Assembly: GCF_025643255.1 (NCBI RefSeq) | Contig: NZ_CP087112.1 | Coordinates: 806,001-870,000 of the forward strand | Direction: 5' to 3' | From: Halomonas sp. 7T | GTDB lineage: Bacteria > Pseudomonadota > Gammaproteobacteria > Pseudomonadales > Halomonadaceae | DNA length: 64,000 nucleotides | Part shown: one piece after another, positions 55,933-64,000 of the stretch | How the letters are laid out: every line of letters begins with the position of its first letter | How positions within the stretch are numbered: position 1 is the stretch's first letter | The notes under the pieces: generated by a model | What the model saw: the letters and a program-made list of their open reading frames with translations, nothing else | The model's database searches: none | What the model was told of the DNA's origin: nothing | Made by a program: the position numbers and the translations under genes

Positions 55933-57000
55933 ATGGCTGAGCAGCGGATCAATGTCGCGGTACTGGGAGGCGGTAGTTTTGGAACTGCATTGGCCAGTAT
56001 TGCAGCAGATAACGGCGCTAATGTGCGCCAGTGGATGCGTGATGAAGCGCTGGTCGCGCAGATTAATCAGGAACATCGCAACGGGCGCTACCTGCCGCAC
56101 TATGCGATAAATCCTGTCGTGCAGGCATCCACCGATATGCAGACCGTGCTGGAAAATGCCGAGTTAGTATTGATTGCAATACCCTCTAAGGCATTTCGTA
56201 GCGTGGTACAGGCGGCTAAGCCTTGGATGTCGCCAGAGCAGATCTTGGTCAGCACCACGAAAGGTATAGAGCAAGATAGTTTTTTACTGATGAGCCAAGT
56301 GCTCGAGCAAGAAACCGGCTTTCCTCACATTGGCGTTATCGCTGGGCCTAACTTGGCATCTGAAATAGCCGACAAGCAGCTCACCGCCACGGTCATCGCC
56401 AGTGCGGACGCGCTAACACGCACGCGGGTACAGCAGGCTTTAGGCTGCCGCTATTTCCGCGTATACGCCAGCAACGACCGTCACGGTGTTGAGCTAGGGG
56501 GCGCGCTCAAAAATATCTATGCCATTGCTGCGGGTATGGCGGCTGCGCTGGGAATGGGGGAAAACACGCGCAGCATGCTGATGACCCGCGCCTTGGCAGA
56601 GATGAGTCGCTTTGCGGTGGCTCAGGGCGCTAACCCCATGACCTTTTTAGGCTTGGCAGGCGTAGGTGATTTAATTGTTACCTGCTCATCCAACTTATCC
56701 CGTAACTATCGGGTAGGATTTGCTATGGGTGAAGGGCGCAGCCTAGAAGAAGCTGTCTCGGCGCTTGGGCAAGTTGCCGAGGGAGTGAATACGGTGAAGT
56801 TGGTATGTGAAAAAGCTCGTGAAATGGGTGTTTATATGCCATTGGCCGAAGGTTTAAATCGCGTGCTCTTTGACGGTGTGCCTGCCCAGGAGATGGCGGG
56901 CACGCTGATGATGGGCGAACAAAGCAGCGATGTTGAGTTTATCTTGCCCCGTGAAGCGGTTCAGCAGGCGCATCGCAACAGCGGTGGCTGGCATGAATAG
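55933..57000 (+). CDS. gpsA: Glycerol-3-phosphate dehydrogenase [NAD(P)+]
   Basis: Makes sn-glycerol 3-phosphate from dihydroxyacetone phosphate for phospholipid synthesis. Rossmann motif [10 protein letters not shown] near residue 14, [11 protein letters not shown], and the catalytic Lys region [20 protein letters not shown]. Length 355 compares with 339 in E. coli. AGGAT precedes the ATG. Its 3' end overlaps sixA by 8 bases. Confidence 0.96.
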   Translation: MAEQRINVAVLGGGSFGTALASIAADNGANVRQWMRDEALVAQINQEHRNGRYLPHYAINPVVQASTDMQTVLENAELVLIAIPSKAFRSVVQAAKPWMSPEQILVSTTKGIEQDSFLLMSQVLEQETGFPHIGVIAGPNLASEIADKQLTATVIASADALTRTRVQQALGCRYFRVYASNDRHGVELGGALKNIYAIAAGMAAALGMGENTRSMLMTRALAEMSRFAVAQGANPMTFLGLAGVGDLIVTCSSNLSRNYRVGFAMGEGRSLEEAVSALGQVAEGVNTVKLVCEKAREMGVYMPLAEGLNRVLFDGVPAQEMAGTLMMGEQSSDVEFILPREAVQQAHRNSGGWHE

Positions 57001-57487
57001 TGGCGCAAACAGGCTGCTGATTATGCGCCATGGTGAAGCTGGGCCTGGCGTTCCTGATCACTTGCGGCGGCTCACGCTTACGGGCGAGCAAGAAGCAAGC
57101 GCGATGGCGCGTTGGTTGGCCGCACGAAAAGAGCAAGGCGAGTTGCCGCAGCTCACGCTGTATGCAAGCCCTTATGCGCGCGCCCAGCAAACCGCTCAGC
57201 AACTTGGCGAGGCGCTGGGCGTATCACTTTATACGCTGGACTTCATAACACCGGATGATTCGCTCGCTGCGGTGAGCGATTGGCTGCTGAGCCAGCCTGA
57301 AGACCAAACGATCATCTTGGTAAGCCATATGCCTTTTGTTGGTGACTTGGTGGGCCTGTTGGTTGAGGGAGCGTCCAGCCAGGGAGTCGGCTTTCCCACA
57401 GCCGCTATTGCCGAACTCGAAGCAGACGTCTGGGCTGCTGGCTGTGCACAGCTCAAGCGTTTTACCCAGCCCAGCCAGTTGCCATAG
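56993..57487 (+). CDS. sixA: Phosphohistidine phosphatase SixA
   Basis: A histidine-phosphatase family protein that in E. coli removes phosphate from histidine phosphotransfer proteins. The catalytic motif is [10 protein letters not shown] near residue 9, with [13 protein letters not shown] and [13 protein letters not shown] for the remaining pocket residues. The ATG at 56993 gives 164 residues, close to E. coli SixA (161); a longer upstream start would overlap gpsA heavily. Coupled to gpsA by overlap. Confidence 0.9.
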   Translation: MNSGANRLLIMRHGEAGPGVPDHLRRLTLTGEQEASAMARWLAARKEQGELPQLTLYASPYARAQQTAQQLGEALGVSLYTLDFITPDDSLAAVSDWLLSQPEDQTIILVSHMPFVGDLVGLLVEGASSQGVGFPTAAIAELEADVWAAGCAQLKRFTQPSQLP

Positions 57488-57496
57488 CGGCATAAA

Positions 57497-57524
57497 AAAA
57501 GCGGCTGCCGAAACAGCCGCTTTT
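57497..57524. terminator. Bidirectional terminator between sixA and gatB
   Basis: AAAAGCGGCTG at 57497-57507 pairs with CAGCCGCTTTT at 57514-57524, loop CCGAAA. The A-run before and T-run after suit both strands, serving convergent sixA and gatB. Confidence 0.9.
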
Positions 57525-57550
57525 AATGCTAATGTAAGCGGTCGCGCAGC

Positions 57551-59005
57551 TTATAAGAGCGCATCTAGCTTCGTTTTTAACACGCCGTTTACCTGCTGCG
57601 GGTTGGCTGTGCCGCGCGATGCTTTCATCACTTGGCCAACAAAGTAACCAATCATCTTGCCGCGTTTTTCAGGCTCTGCATCGCGGTACTGCGCTACTTG
57701 TGCCGGGCTTTCTGCAATGACTTGATCGATCATCGCTTCAATAGCGCCGGTATCGGTGACTTGCTTCAAGCCTTTGGCTTCAATAATAGCGTCTGCGCTT
57801 TCACCCTGGCCGTTCCACAGCGCCTGAAACACCTGCTTAGCGGCTTTGCCGTTAATGGTGTCATCGAGAACGCGGCTGATAAGCTCGCCGAGCTGCTGCG
57901 CCGAGACAGGGCTATTCTGAATGCTCAGGTTTTCACGGTTAAGCGCACCGGATAGCTCGCCTTGTACCCAGTTGGCCGCCTGTTTGGCATCACCGCATAC
58001 CCGGTTTACCTGCTCGAAATACTCTGCCATTTCGCGGCTCGCGGACAGCACATTGGCATCGTAAGCGGACAGGCTCAGCTCGGTTTGGAAGCGGGCGCGC
58101 TTGTCAGCAGGTAGTTCCGGCAGCTGGCTGCGCAAATGATCTAAATACGCCTGATCCAGCACCACGGGAAGAAGGTCTGGGCAGGGGAAGTAGCGGTAGT
58201 CGTTAGCTTCTTCCTTGGTGCGCATGCTGCGTGTTTCATCGCGCTCAGGGTCAAACAGGCGAGTTTCCTGAACCACCTTGCCGCCATCTTCAATCAGCTC
58301 TATTTGGCGCTCAACTTCAAACGCAATGGCGCGCTCCACAAAGCGGAACGAGTTCACGTTTTTAACCTCTGCCCGGGTGCCAAACGCTTCTTGCCCTTTG
58401 GGGCGCACCGAGACGTTGACGTCGCAACGCATCGAGCCTTCGGCCATGTTGCCATCGGAAATGCCCAGATAGGTGACGATGGAGTGGATTGCTTTCAGGT
58501 AGGCGGCAGCCTCTTTGGCGCTGCGCATATCCGGCTCGGAAACGATTTCCAGCAGCGGTGTGCCTGCGCGGTTAAGATCGATACCGGTCATGCCGTGGAA
58601 ATCTTCGTGCAGCGACTTACCCGCATCTTCTTCTAAGTGGGCGTGATGGATGCGAATCCGTTTAGTGGTGTCGTCATCCAGAGTGATTTCCACTTCCCCA
58701 GCGCCGACGATGGGGTGGTACATCTGGCTGGTTTGGTAGCCCTTAGGCAAGTCGGGGTAGAAGTAGTTTTTACGGTCAAATACTGAGACTTCAGGGATCT
58801 CAGCATGAACCGCTAAACCAAACTGCACGGCCATCGCTACTGCCTGTTCGTTGAGTACCGGCAGCACGCCCGGCAGGCCTAAGTCAACGGCACAGGCTTG
58901 GGTGTTTGGCTCGGCTCCGAACGCGGTGGAGGCACCGGAAAAAATCTTAGAGCGCGTTGCGAGCTGAACGTGGACTTCCAGCCCAATCACTGTTTCCCAT
59001 TGCAT
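57551..59005 (-). CDS. gatB: Asp/Glu-tRNA amidotransferase subunit B
   Basis: Subunit of GatCAB, which converts Glu-tRNA(Gln) and/or Asp-tRNA(Asn) to the amidated form. N-terminal family block [10 protein letters not shown], kinase-like catalytic region with [12 protein letters not shown] and ADYLPGG-like features, and [14 protein letters not shown]. The 484 residues are normal. Its ATG overlaps the gatA stop (ATG/TAA share one base). The order gatC-gatA-gatB on this strand is the standard one. Confidence 0.96.
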   Translation of the reverse strand: MQWETVIGLEVHVQLATRSKIFSGASTAFGAEPNTQACAVDLGLPGVLPVLNEQAVAMAVQFGLAVHAEIPEVSVFDRKNYFYPDLPKGYQTSQMYHPIVGAGEVEITLDDDTTKRIRIHHAHLEEDAGKSLHEDFHGMTGIDLNRAGTPLLEIVSEPDMRSAKEAAAYLKAIHSIVTYLGISDGNMAEGSMRCDVNVSVRPKGQEAFGTRAEVKNVNSFRFVERAIAFEVERQIELIEDGGKVVQETRLFDPERDETRSMRTKEEANDYRYFPCPDLLPVVLDQAYLDHLRSQLPELPADKRARFQTELSLSAYDANVLSASREMAEYFEQVNRVCGDAKQAANWVQGELSGALNRENLSIQNSPVSAQQLGELISRVLDDTINGKAAKQVFQALWNGQGESADAIIEAKGLKQVTDTGAIEAMIDQVIAESPAQVAQYRDAEPEKRGKMIGYFVGQVMKASRGTANPQQVNGVLKTKLDALL

Positions 59006-60465
59006 TAGGCGTTCTCCTCGGCAAAGGCAGGCAGCTGAAGATGCCAGTCGGTGGCTTGCTGGAACTGGTGCGCAACGTTGAGCAGCTGCGCTTCGGCAAA
59101 GTGGGTGCCCAGAATCTGCAACCCAACGGGGCGGCCACCCGCAAAGCCTGCGGGCACGCTAATGCCGGGAATGCCCGCGAGGTTGACGGCAATGGTGTAG
59201 ATATCTTGCAGGTACATGGATACCGGGTCTTTCTTCGCGCCAAGGTCAAACGCAGGCGTGGGTGAGGCCGGGCCCATCAAGACATCCACATCTTCAAAAG
59301 CATCGAGAAAATCCTGACGGATCAAGCGACGAACTTTCTGTGCTTTGGTGTAGTAAGCGTCAAAAAAGCCTTCGGACAGCGTATGCGTGCCGATCAAGAT
59401 ACGGCGCTTCACTTCCTCACCAAATCCTTCTGCCCGCGAGCGGGTGTAAAGGTCAATGAGATCCGCAGGTGCATTGCAGCGGTGGCCGAAACGTACGCCG
59501 TCGTAGCGTGACAGGTTAGAGGAGGCTTCAGCGGGGGCGATGACGTAGTAAGCCGGAATCGCATAATGCGTATGCGGCAGGCTGACTTCACGCACAGTGG
59601 CACCCAGGGATTCGTACTCTTTCACCGCCGCGCGAATAGCTTTCTCTACCTCGGGATCCAGGCCGTCACCGAAATACTCTTTAGGAAGGCCAATTTTGAG
59701 GCCAGAGAGCGGGGCATTCAGGGTTTCGGTGTAATCGGGCACGCCGCGGGCGACACTAGTGGAATCGCGCACATCGTGGCCGGCAATGACGTTCATCAGG
59801 TGGGCGCAATCTTCAGCAGTGCGCGCCATGGGGCCCGCTTGGTCGAGGCTGGAAGCGTAGGCGATCATGCCGTAACGCGATACGCGGCCATAAGTGGGCT
59901 TCAAACCTGTAATACCGCAGAACGCGGCGGGTTGGCGAATAGAGCCACCGGTATCAGTGCCCATGGCGGCAGGTACTAACCCTGCTGACACGGCGGCAGC
60001 GCTGCCACCGGAGCTGCCGCCGGGAACGGCAGACAGATCCCAGGGGTTTTTGACCGCGCCGAAATGACTGTTTTCGTTGGAAGAGCCCATGGCGAACTCA
60101 TCCATATTGGTTTTGCCCAGGCTGATGGTACCTGCCGTCCTGAGTTTTTCTACCACCGTGGCATCGTAGGGCGCGATAAAGTTATCGAGCATTTTGGAGC
60201 CACAGCTGGTTTTGACGCCTTGGGTACAAAAAATATCTTTCAGCGCCAGTGGAATGCCTGTCAACGTTCCAGCATTACCCGCTTTGCGAGACTGGTCGGC
60301 AACTTCAGCCTGTTCGAGCGCTTGCTCAGCAGTCACCGTGATAAAGCTGTTGAGCGTGCCATCGGCTTGCTCAATGCGCTGTAAAAAGTGCGAGGTAAGC
60401 TCGCGACTGGAAAACTCACCACTTTTAAGCGCGGCGGCCAGTTGGGTAACGGTTTTATCATGCAT
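59005..60465 (-). CDS. gatA: Asp/Glu-tRNA amidotransferase subunit A
   Basis: The glutaminase subunit of GatCAB. The amidase signature is complete: [15 protein letters not shown] (catalytic Lys), [16 protein letters not shown] and [17 protein letters not shown] (Ser-cisSer nucleophile set). Length 486 matches GatA. Starts 85 bases after the gatC stop and overlaps gatB by one base. Confidence 0.97.
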   Translation of the reverse strand: MHDKTVTQLAAALKSGEFSSRELTSHFLQRIEQADGTLNSFITVTAEQALEQAEVADQSRKAGNAGTLTGIPLALKDIFCTQGVKTSCGSKMLDNFIAPYDATVVEKLRTAGTISLGKTNMDEFAMGSSNENSHFGAVKNPWDLSAVPGGSSGGSAAAVSAGLVPAAMGTDTGGSIRQPAAFCGITGLKPTYGRVSRYGMIAYASSLDQAGPMARTAEDCAHLMNVIAGHDVRDSTSVARGVPDYTETLNAPLSGLKIGLPKEYFGDGLDPEVEKAIRAAVKEYESLGATVREVSLPHTHYAIPAYYVIAPAEASSNLSRYDGVRFGHRCNAPADLIDLYTRSRAEGFGEEVKRRILIGTHTLSEGFFDAYYTKAQKVRRLIRQDFLDAFEDVDVLMGPASPTPAFDLGAKKDPVSMYLQDIYTIAVNLAGIPGISVPAGFAGGRPVGLQILGTHFAEAQLLNVAHQFQQATDWHLQLPAFAEENA

Positions 60466-60550
60466 GACCCGGAAACTCCGTTCGGGGCGAAAAGGAGAGG
60501 TGGAAAATAGTGGCGCTGGCAGCGCAGGCTATCTCTGCTTAATTCGCTAT

Positions 60551-60838
60551 TTATTCCACGACACGCGGTACAAGGTAGAGGCCTTCTTCTACAGCAGGGG
60601 CGCAGCGCTGGAAGCTGTCGCGCTGATTGGTTTCCGTTACCTCGTCGGCACGTAGACGCTGGGTGGCATCCAGAGGGTGTGCAAGTGGCATAACACCTTC
60701 AGTATCAACGCTTTGTAGTTGGTCGACCATATCCAGTATGCGGCTTAAATCGTCCACAAAGCCACTGGCTTGGTCATCGCTAACGGCGAGCCGGGCTAAG
60801 TGCGCGGCCCGGCGTACATGAGAGTCTTCAAGCGCCAT
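60551..60838 (-). CDS. gatC: Asp/Glu-tRNA amidotransferase subunit C
   Basis: Small stabilising subunit of GatCAB. ATG at 60838 (MALEDSHVRRAAHLARLAV) gives 95 residues as expected; an upstream start at 60871 is less likely. Segments LDMVDQLQSVDTEGVMPLAHP are typical. GAGGAAA precedes it. The divergent gap to mreB (60872-61067) should hold promoters for both; I could not define them with confidence, though TTGACT occurs at 60958. Confidence 0.93.
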   Translation of the reverse strand: MALEDSHVRRAAHLARLAVSDDQASGFVDDLSRILDMVDQLQSVDTEGVMPLAHPLDATQRLRADEVTETNQRDSFQRCAPAVEEGLYLVPRVVE

Positions 60839-61055
60839 GATCGAGATTTCCTCGCAAATGTGATGGAACATATTCCGCGTTAAGCGGTATACATACGGTC
60901 ATCTTAAATTCGTCTTATATGGTAGACATAGAAAATAGCCGCAAAAGGTACCACATATTGACTCTTTCGGGCAGTGTTGGGCGTGACTCGCGCTTGCTGC
61001 CAAGGGGTTGCGGTGATACCGTTTGCATCCGCACAGGGTTCCCGGTCTGCACTAG

Positions 61056-62105
<1,050 letters not shown>

Positions 62106-62127
62106 GTAGAGCGGTTATCGCGGGGGA

Positions 62128-63069
62128 TTGCCTATTAAACCGCTGTTTTCGCACGGTCCGTTGCCGGGTTATCGTCTCTTTTTCTGCGTGTTGGCAGCAT
62201 GTGCCCTAATGTTTGTGGACCATCGCTTTACACGCATGGAAAGCGTTCGCGCTCAAATGACCATGATTGTAGCCCCTATTCAGTGGGTAGTTAGCGTGCC
62301 TAGCGATCTACTGAACTGGGGGGCGCTGGCGCTCTCCGATCAGCAAGCGTTGGTGGATGAAAATCGCCGCTTACGTGAGCAGATTTTGACGCTCTCTCAT
62401 CGTGGGCAGCGCTTAGCCAGCTTAACCGCTGAAAATGCTGAGCTCCGCAGTCTACTTCAGGCTGCCGAGCGCCACGATATTCCCTATATGGCTGCCGAGC
62501 TGCTCTCCCTGGATAATGACCCCTTTAGCCACCAGATGGTGGTTAATCGCGGTCATCGAAATGGCGCTTATGTCGGTCAGCCAGTCATTGATGCATTTGG
62601 CCTAGTAGGACAGGTAACGGCAGTGTCAGCGTATTCTAGTCGTGTTCTACTCCTTGCAGATGCTAGCCATGCGCTTCCTGTACAAGTGAATCGCAACGGG
62701 CTGCGCTTTATTGTGCAGGGTACCGGGCGTTATGGCAGTGTTGGCGTGCTGCATGTGCCTGATACGGCGGATATTCGTGAGGGTGATTTGCTCACGACCT
62801 CAGGTTTAGCCGGTCGCTTCCCCCCGGGTTATCCCGTCGCGAGAGTCACTGAGGTCTATCATGACCCTGGCCAACCGTTTGCCCAAGTAACCGCTGAACC
62901 CTCTGCCCAGTTGCAGCGTTCGCGGCATTTTTTGCTGCTTTTCCCGCCTCCTCCTGAGAAGGTCGATGAGACGGTGTGGGATGAGGATATGGCTATTTCA
63001 GCGAGCGCACTACACGCCGCGCAGCGCCTTAGCCTTTCTAGTCAGCCCGTCACGCAGGAGGTGCCCTAA
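62128..63069 (+). CDS. mreC: Rod shape-determining protein MreC
   Basis: Inner-membrane protein bridging MreB and the elongasome. Transmembrane helix at about residues 17-32, coiled coil at about 70-115, then a beta-rich periplasmic domain (NDPFSHQMVVNRG, LLADASHALPVQVN, GDLLTTSGLAGRFPPGYPVARV). No suitable ATG exists upstream of the membrane helix. TTG at 62128 abuts GGGGGA at 62122-62127, while an ATT at 62134 lies 6 bases from it, so an ATT start (MKPLF...) is possible; the coordinate given is the TTG. The stop overlaps the mreD ATG. Confidence 0.92.
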   Translation: MPIKPLFSHGPLPGYRLFFCVLAACALMFVDHRFTRMESVRAQMTMIVAPIQWVVSVPSDLLNWGALALSDQQALVDENRRLREQILTLSHRGQRLASLTAENAELRSLLQAAERHDIPYMAAELLSLDNDPFSHQMVVNRGHRNGAYVGQPVIDAFGLVGQVTAVSAYSSRVLLLADASHALPVQVNRNGLRFIVQGTGRYGSVGVLHVPDTADIREGDLLTTSGLAGRFPPGYPVARVTEVYHDPGQPFAQVTAEPSAQLQRSRHFLLLFPPPPEKVDETVWDEDMAISASALHAAQRLSLSSQPVTQEVP

Positions 63070-63557
63070 TGGCGCGAGCACCTGTAGTGCCATTGATAGT
63101 GGTGTGGCTGAGTTTTTTATTGGCGTTATGCTTACAAGTCATGCCGTTGGCCGATGGGTGGCAGGTCTATCGCCCTGAATGGATTGGCCTTATTTTGGTA
63201 TATTGGTGTATGCGTGCGCCGAGCCGTGTAGGGGTCTTTCATGGGTTTGTCATTGGTATTTTGATGGACTTAATTGAGGGATCCTTGCTTGGTCAGCATG
63301 CGGCTATCCTTTCGTTGTTGGCTTTTTTGTGTGCGTTGGTTTATCCCCGTTTTCGCACCTACTCCCTTGTGCAACAGTCGGTACTAGTGCTGATTTTGTT
63401 AGGGATTGTGCAGTTGATTGAGCAATGGCTGCGCACACTAACCGGCGACTTTTCGATCCACTTGTCTTTCTTAATACCTTCTATGATTAGTGCGCTGCTT
63501 TGGCCATGGCTTGCGACCATGCTTCTCTCGCTGGAGCGCCGCTTAGCAGCCAGCTGA
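63069..63557 (+). CDS. mreD: Rod shape-determining protein MreD
   Basis: A 162-residue inner-membrane protein with about five hydrophobic helices, the third partner of the shape-determining system. It follows mreC with a one-base overlap (TAATG). Weakly conserved in sequence family-wide, so the call rests mainly on position, size and hydrophobicity. FHGFVIGILMDLIEGSLLGQHA is the typical conserved segment. Confidence 0.93.
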   Translation: MARAPVVPLIVVWLSFLLALCLQVMPLADGWQVYRPEWIGLILVYWCMRAPSRVGVFHGFVIGILMDLIEGSLLGQHAAILSLLAFLCALVYPRFRTYSLVQQSVLVLILLGIVQLIEQWLRTLTGDFSIHLSFLIPSMISALLWPWLATMLLSLERRLAAS

Positions 63558-63647
63558 CCAGTGGGCCGATGCGTATATGAGTACCAGTGCTGTGATGGGT
63601 GACACGTCTATGCCCCGGTAAGAACAATTGCGTAGAGAGAGGCTCTG

Positions 63648-64000
63648 ATGAGTAAACCGAACTCAATCACGTCCACAGGGACGCTTGAAGAGCTGGCGCC
63701 TGTACTATGCCTCGCCTCTGCGTCGCCTAGACGTAAAGCGCTGCTGGCTTCCATTGGCGTTTCTGTAACTGTACTGCCCAGTGATGTAGATGAAACGCCG
63801 TTATCGGGCGAGTTACCTGGCGATTATGTTGAGCGATTAGCAGTGGCTAAAGCAGAGGCCGCAGTGCCGCAAACCCAATTGCCGGTATTGGGGTCGGATA
63901 CAGCGGTTGTGATTGATGGCACCATAATGGGTAAGCCACGTGATGAACAAGAAGCCGCTGCAATGCTCACAAAGCTGTCTGGGCGCACTCATCAAGTACT
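63648..64000 (+). CDS. maf: Maf-like nucleotide pyrophosphatase, cut by the window end
   Basis: Translating from ATG 63648 gives a frame open to the window end (117 full codons seen). Maf motifs are visible: [12 protein letters not shown] near residue 22, SDVDETP near 45, VLGSDTAVV near 82, and GKPRD near 95. These enzymes hydrolyse non-canonical or pyrimidine dNTPs and are linked to septum inhibition. GAGAGG precedes the ATG. Location after mreBCD is classical. The C-terminus is missing because of the window edge, not because the gene is broken. Confidence 0.9.
   Translation, partial: MSKPNSITSTGTLEELAPVLCLASASPRRKALLASIGVSVTVLPSDVDETPLSGELPGDYVERLAVAKAEAAVPQTQLPVLGSDTAVVIDGTIMGKPRDEQEAAAMLTKLSGRTHQV

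Overview
The window is a chromosomal segment of a moderately halophilic gammaproteobacterium, most likely Halomonas or a close relative in the Halomonadaceae. This is inferred from protein character and gene order: an E. coli/Pseudomonas-like backbone, roughly mid-50s percent GC by eye, and the combination of cysDN, tupABC, a NaChBac-type channel, gatCAB and hisZ. No phage, insertion sequence, CRISPR array, tRNA or rRNA gene was seen. Coding density is high and no gene-free gap exceeds about 210 bases.

Bases 1-5.4 kb hold a secreted TPR protein, nudF-yqiB-cpdA (order as next to E. coli tolC/parE), then cysD-cysN for sulfate activation, closed by a strong terminator. Bases 5.4-8.8 kb hold a tungstate importer in the order tupB-tupC-tupA, divergent from a DNA-binding regulator with a fused periplasmic-binding-protein-like sensor. 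Bases 8.8-15 kb hold a DJ-1/PfpI protein translationally coupled to an App1-type HAD phosphatase, a membrane zinc metallopeptidase with an odd leader, cmoA-cmoB for tRNA wobble modification, and pgi. Bases 15.1-23.9 kb hold parE-parC-serB (topoisomerase IV, serine synthesis), a small lipoprotein, a bacterial voltage-gated sodium channel and leuA.

Bases 23.9-44.6 kb are a conserved gammaproteobacterial block: epmB, efp and epmA (a complete EF-P beta-lysylation set), psd-rhdA-rsgA, orn, queG, then nnr-tsaE-amiB-mutL-miaA-hfq-hflX, hflK-hflC and hisZ-purA. It matches the E. coli psd...purA neighbourhood, with hisZ added. Bases 44.7-57.5 kb hold cobO, yajQ, pepN, a YegS-type lipid kinase, an acidic lipoprotein with an internal duplication, a LysE-type exporter, slt, a YkvA-like protein, htpG, and gpsA-sixA. 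Bases 57.5-64 kb hold gatC-gatA-gatB (indirect tRNA amidation) divergent from mreB-mreC-mreD and a maf gene cut by the window end.

Most genes are housekeeping and I found no convincing large undescribed system. The points most worth a second look are: the one-component tungstate regulator with repeated TATGCA-type sites; nested hairpins and a 15-codon open frame running into the metallopeptidase gene; stacked palindromes in the cysD leader; the likely non-canonical start of mreC; the duplicated helical unit in the acidic lipoprotein; the variant filter of the sodium channel; and the endonuclease-type motif in MutL.
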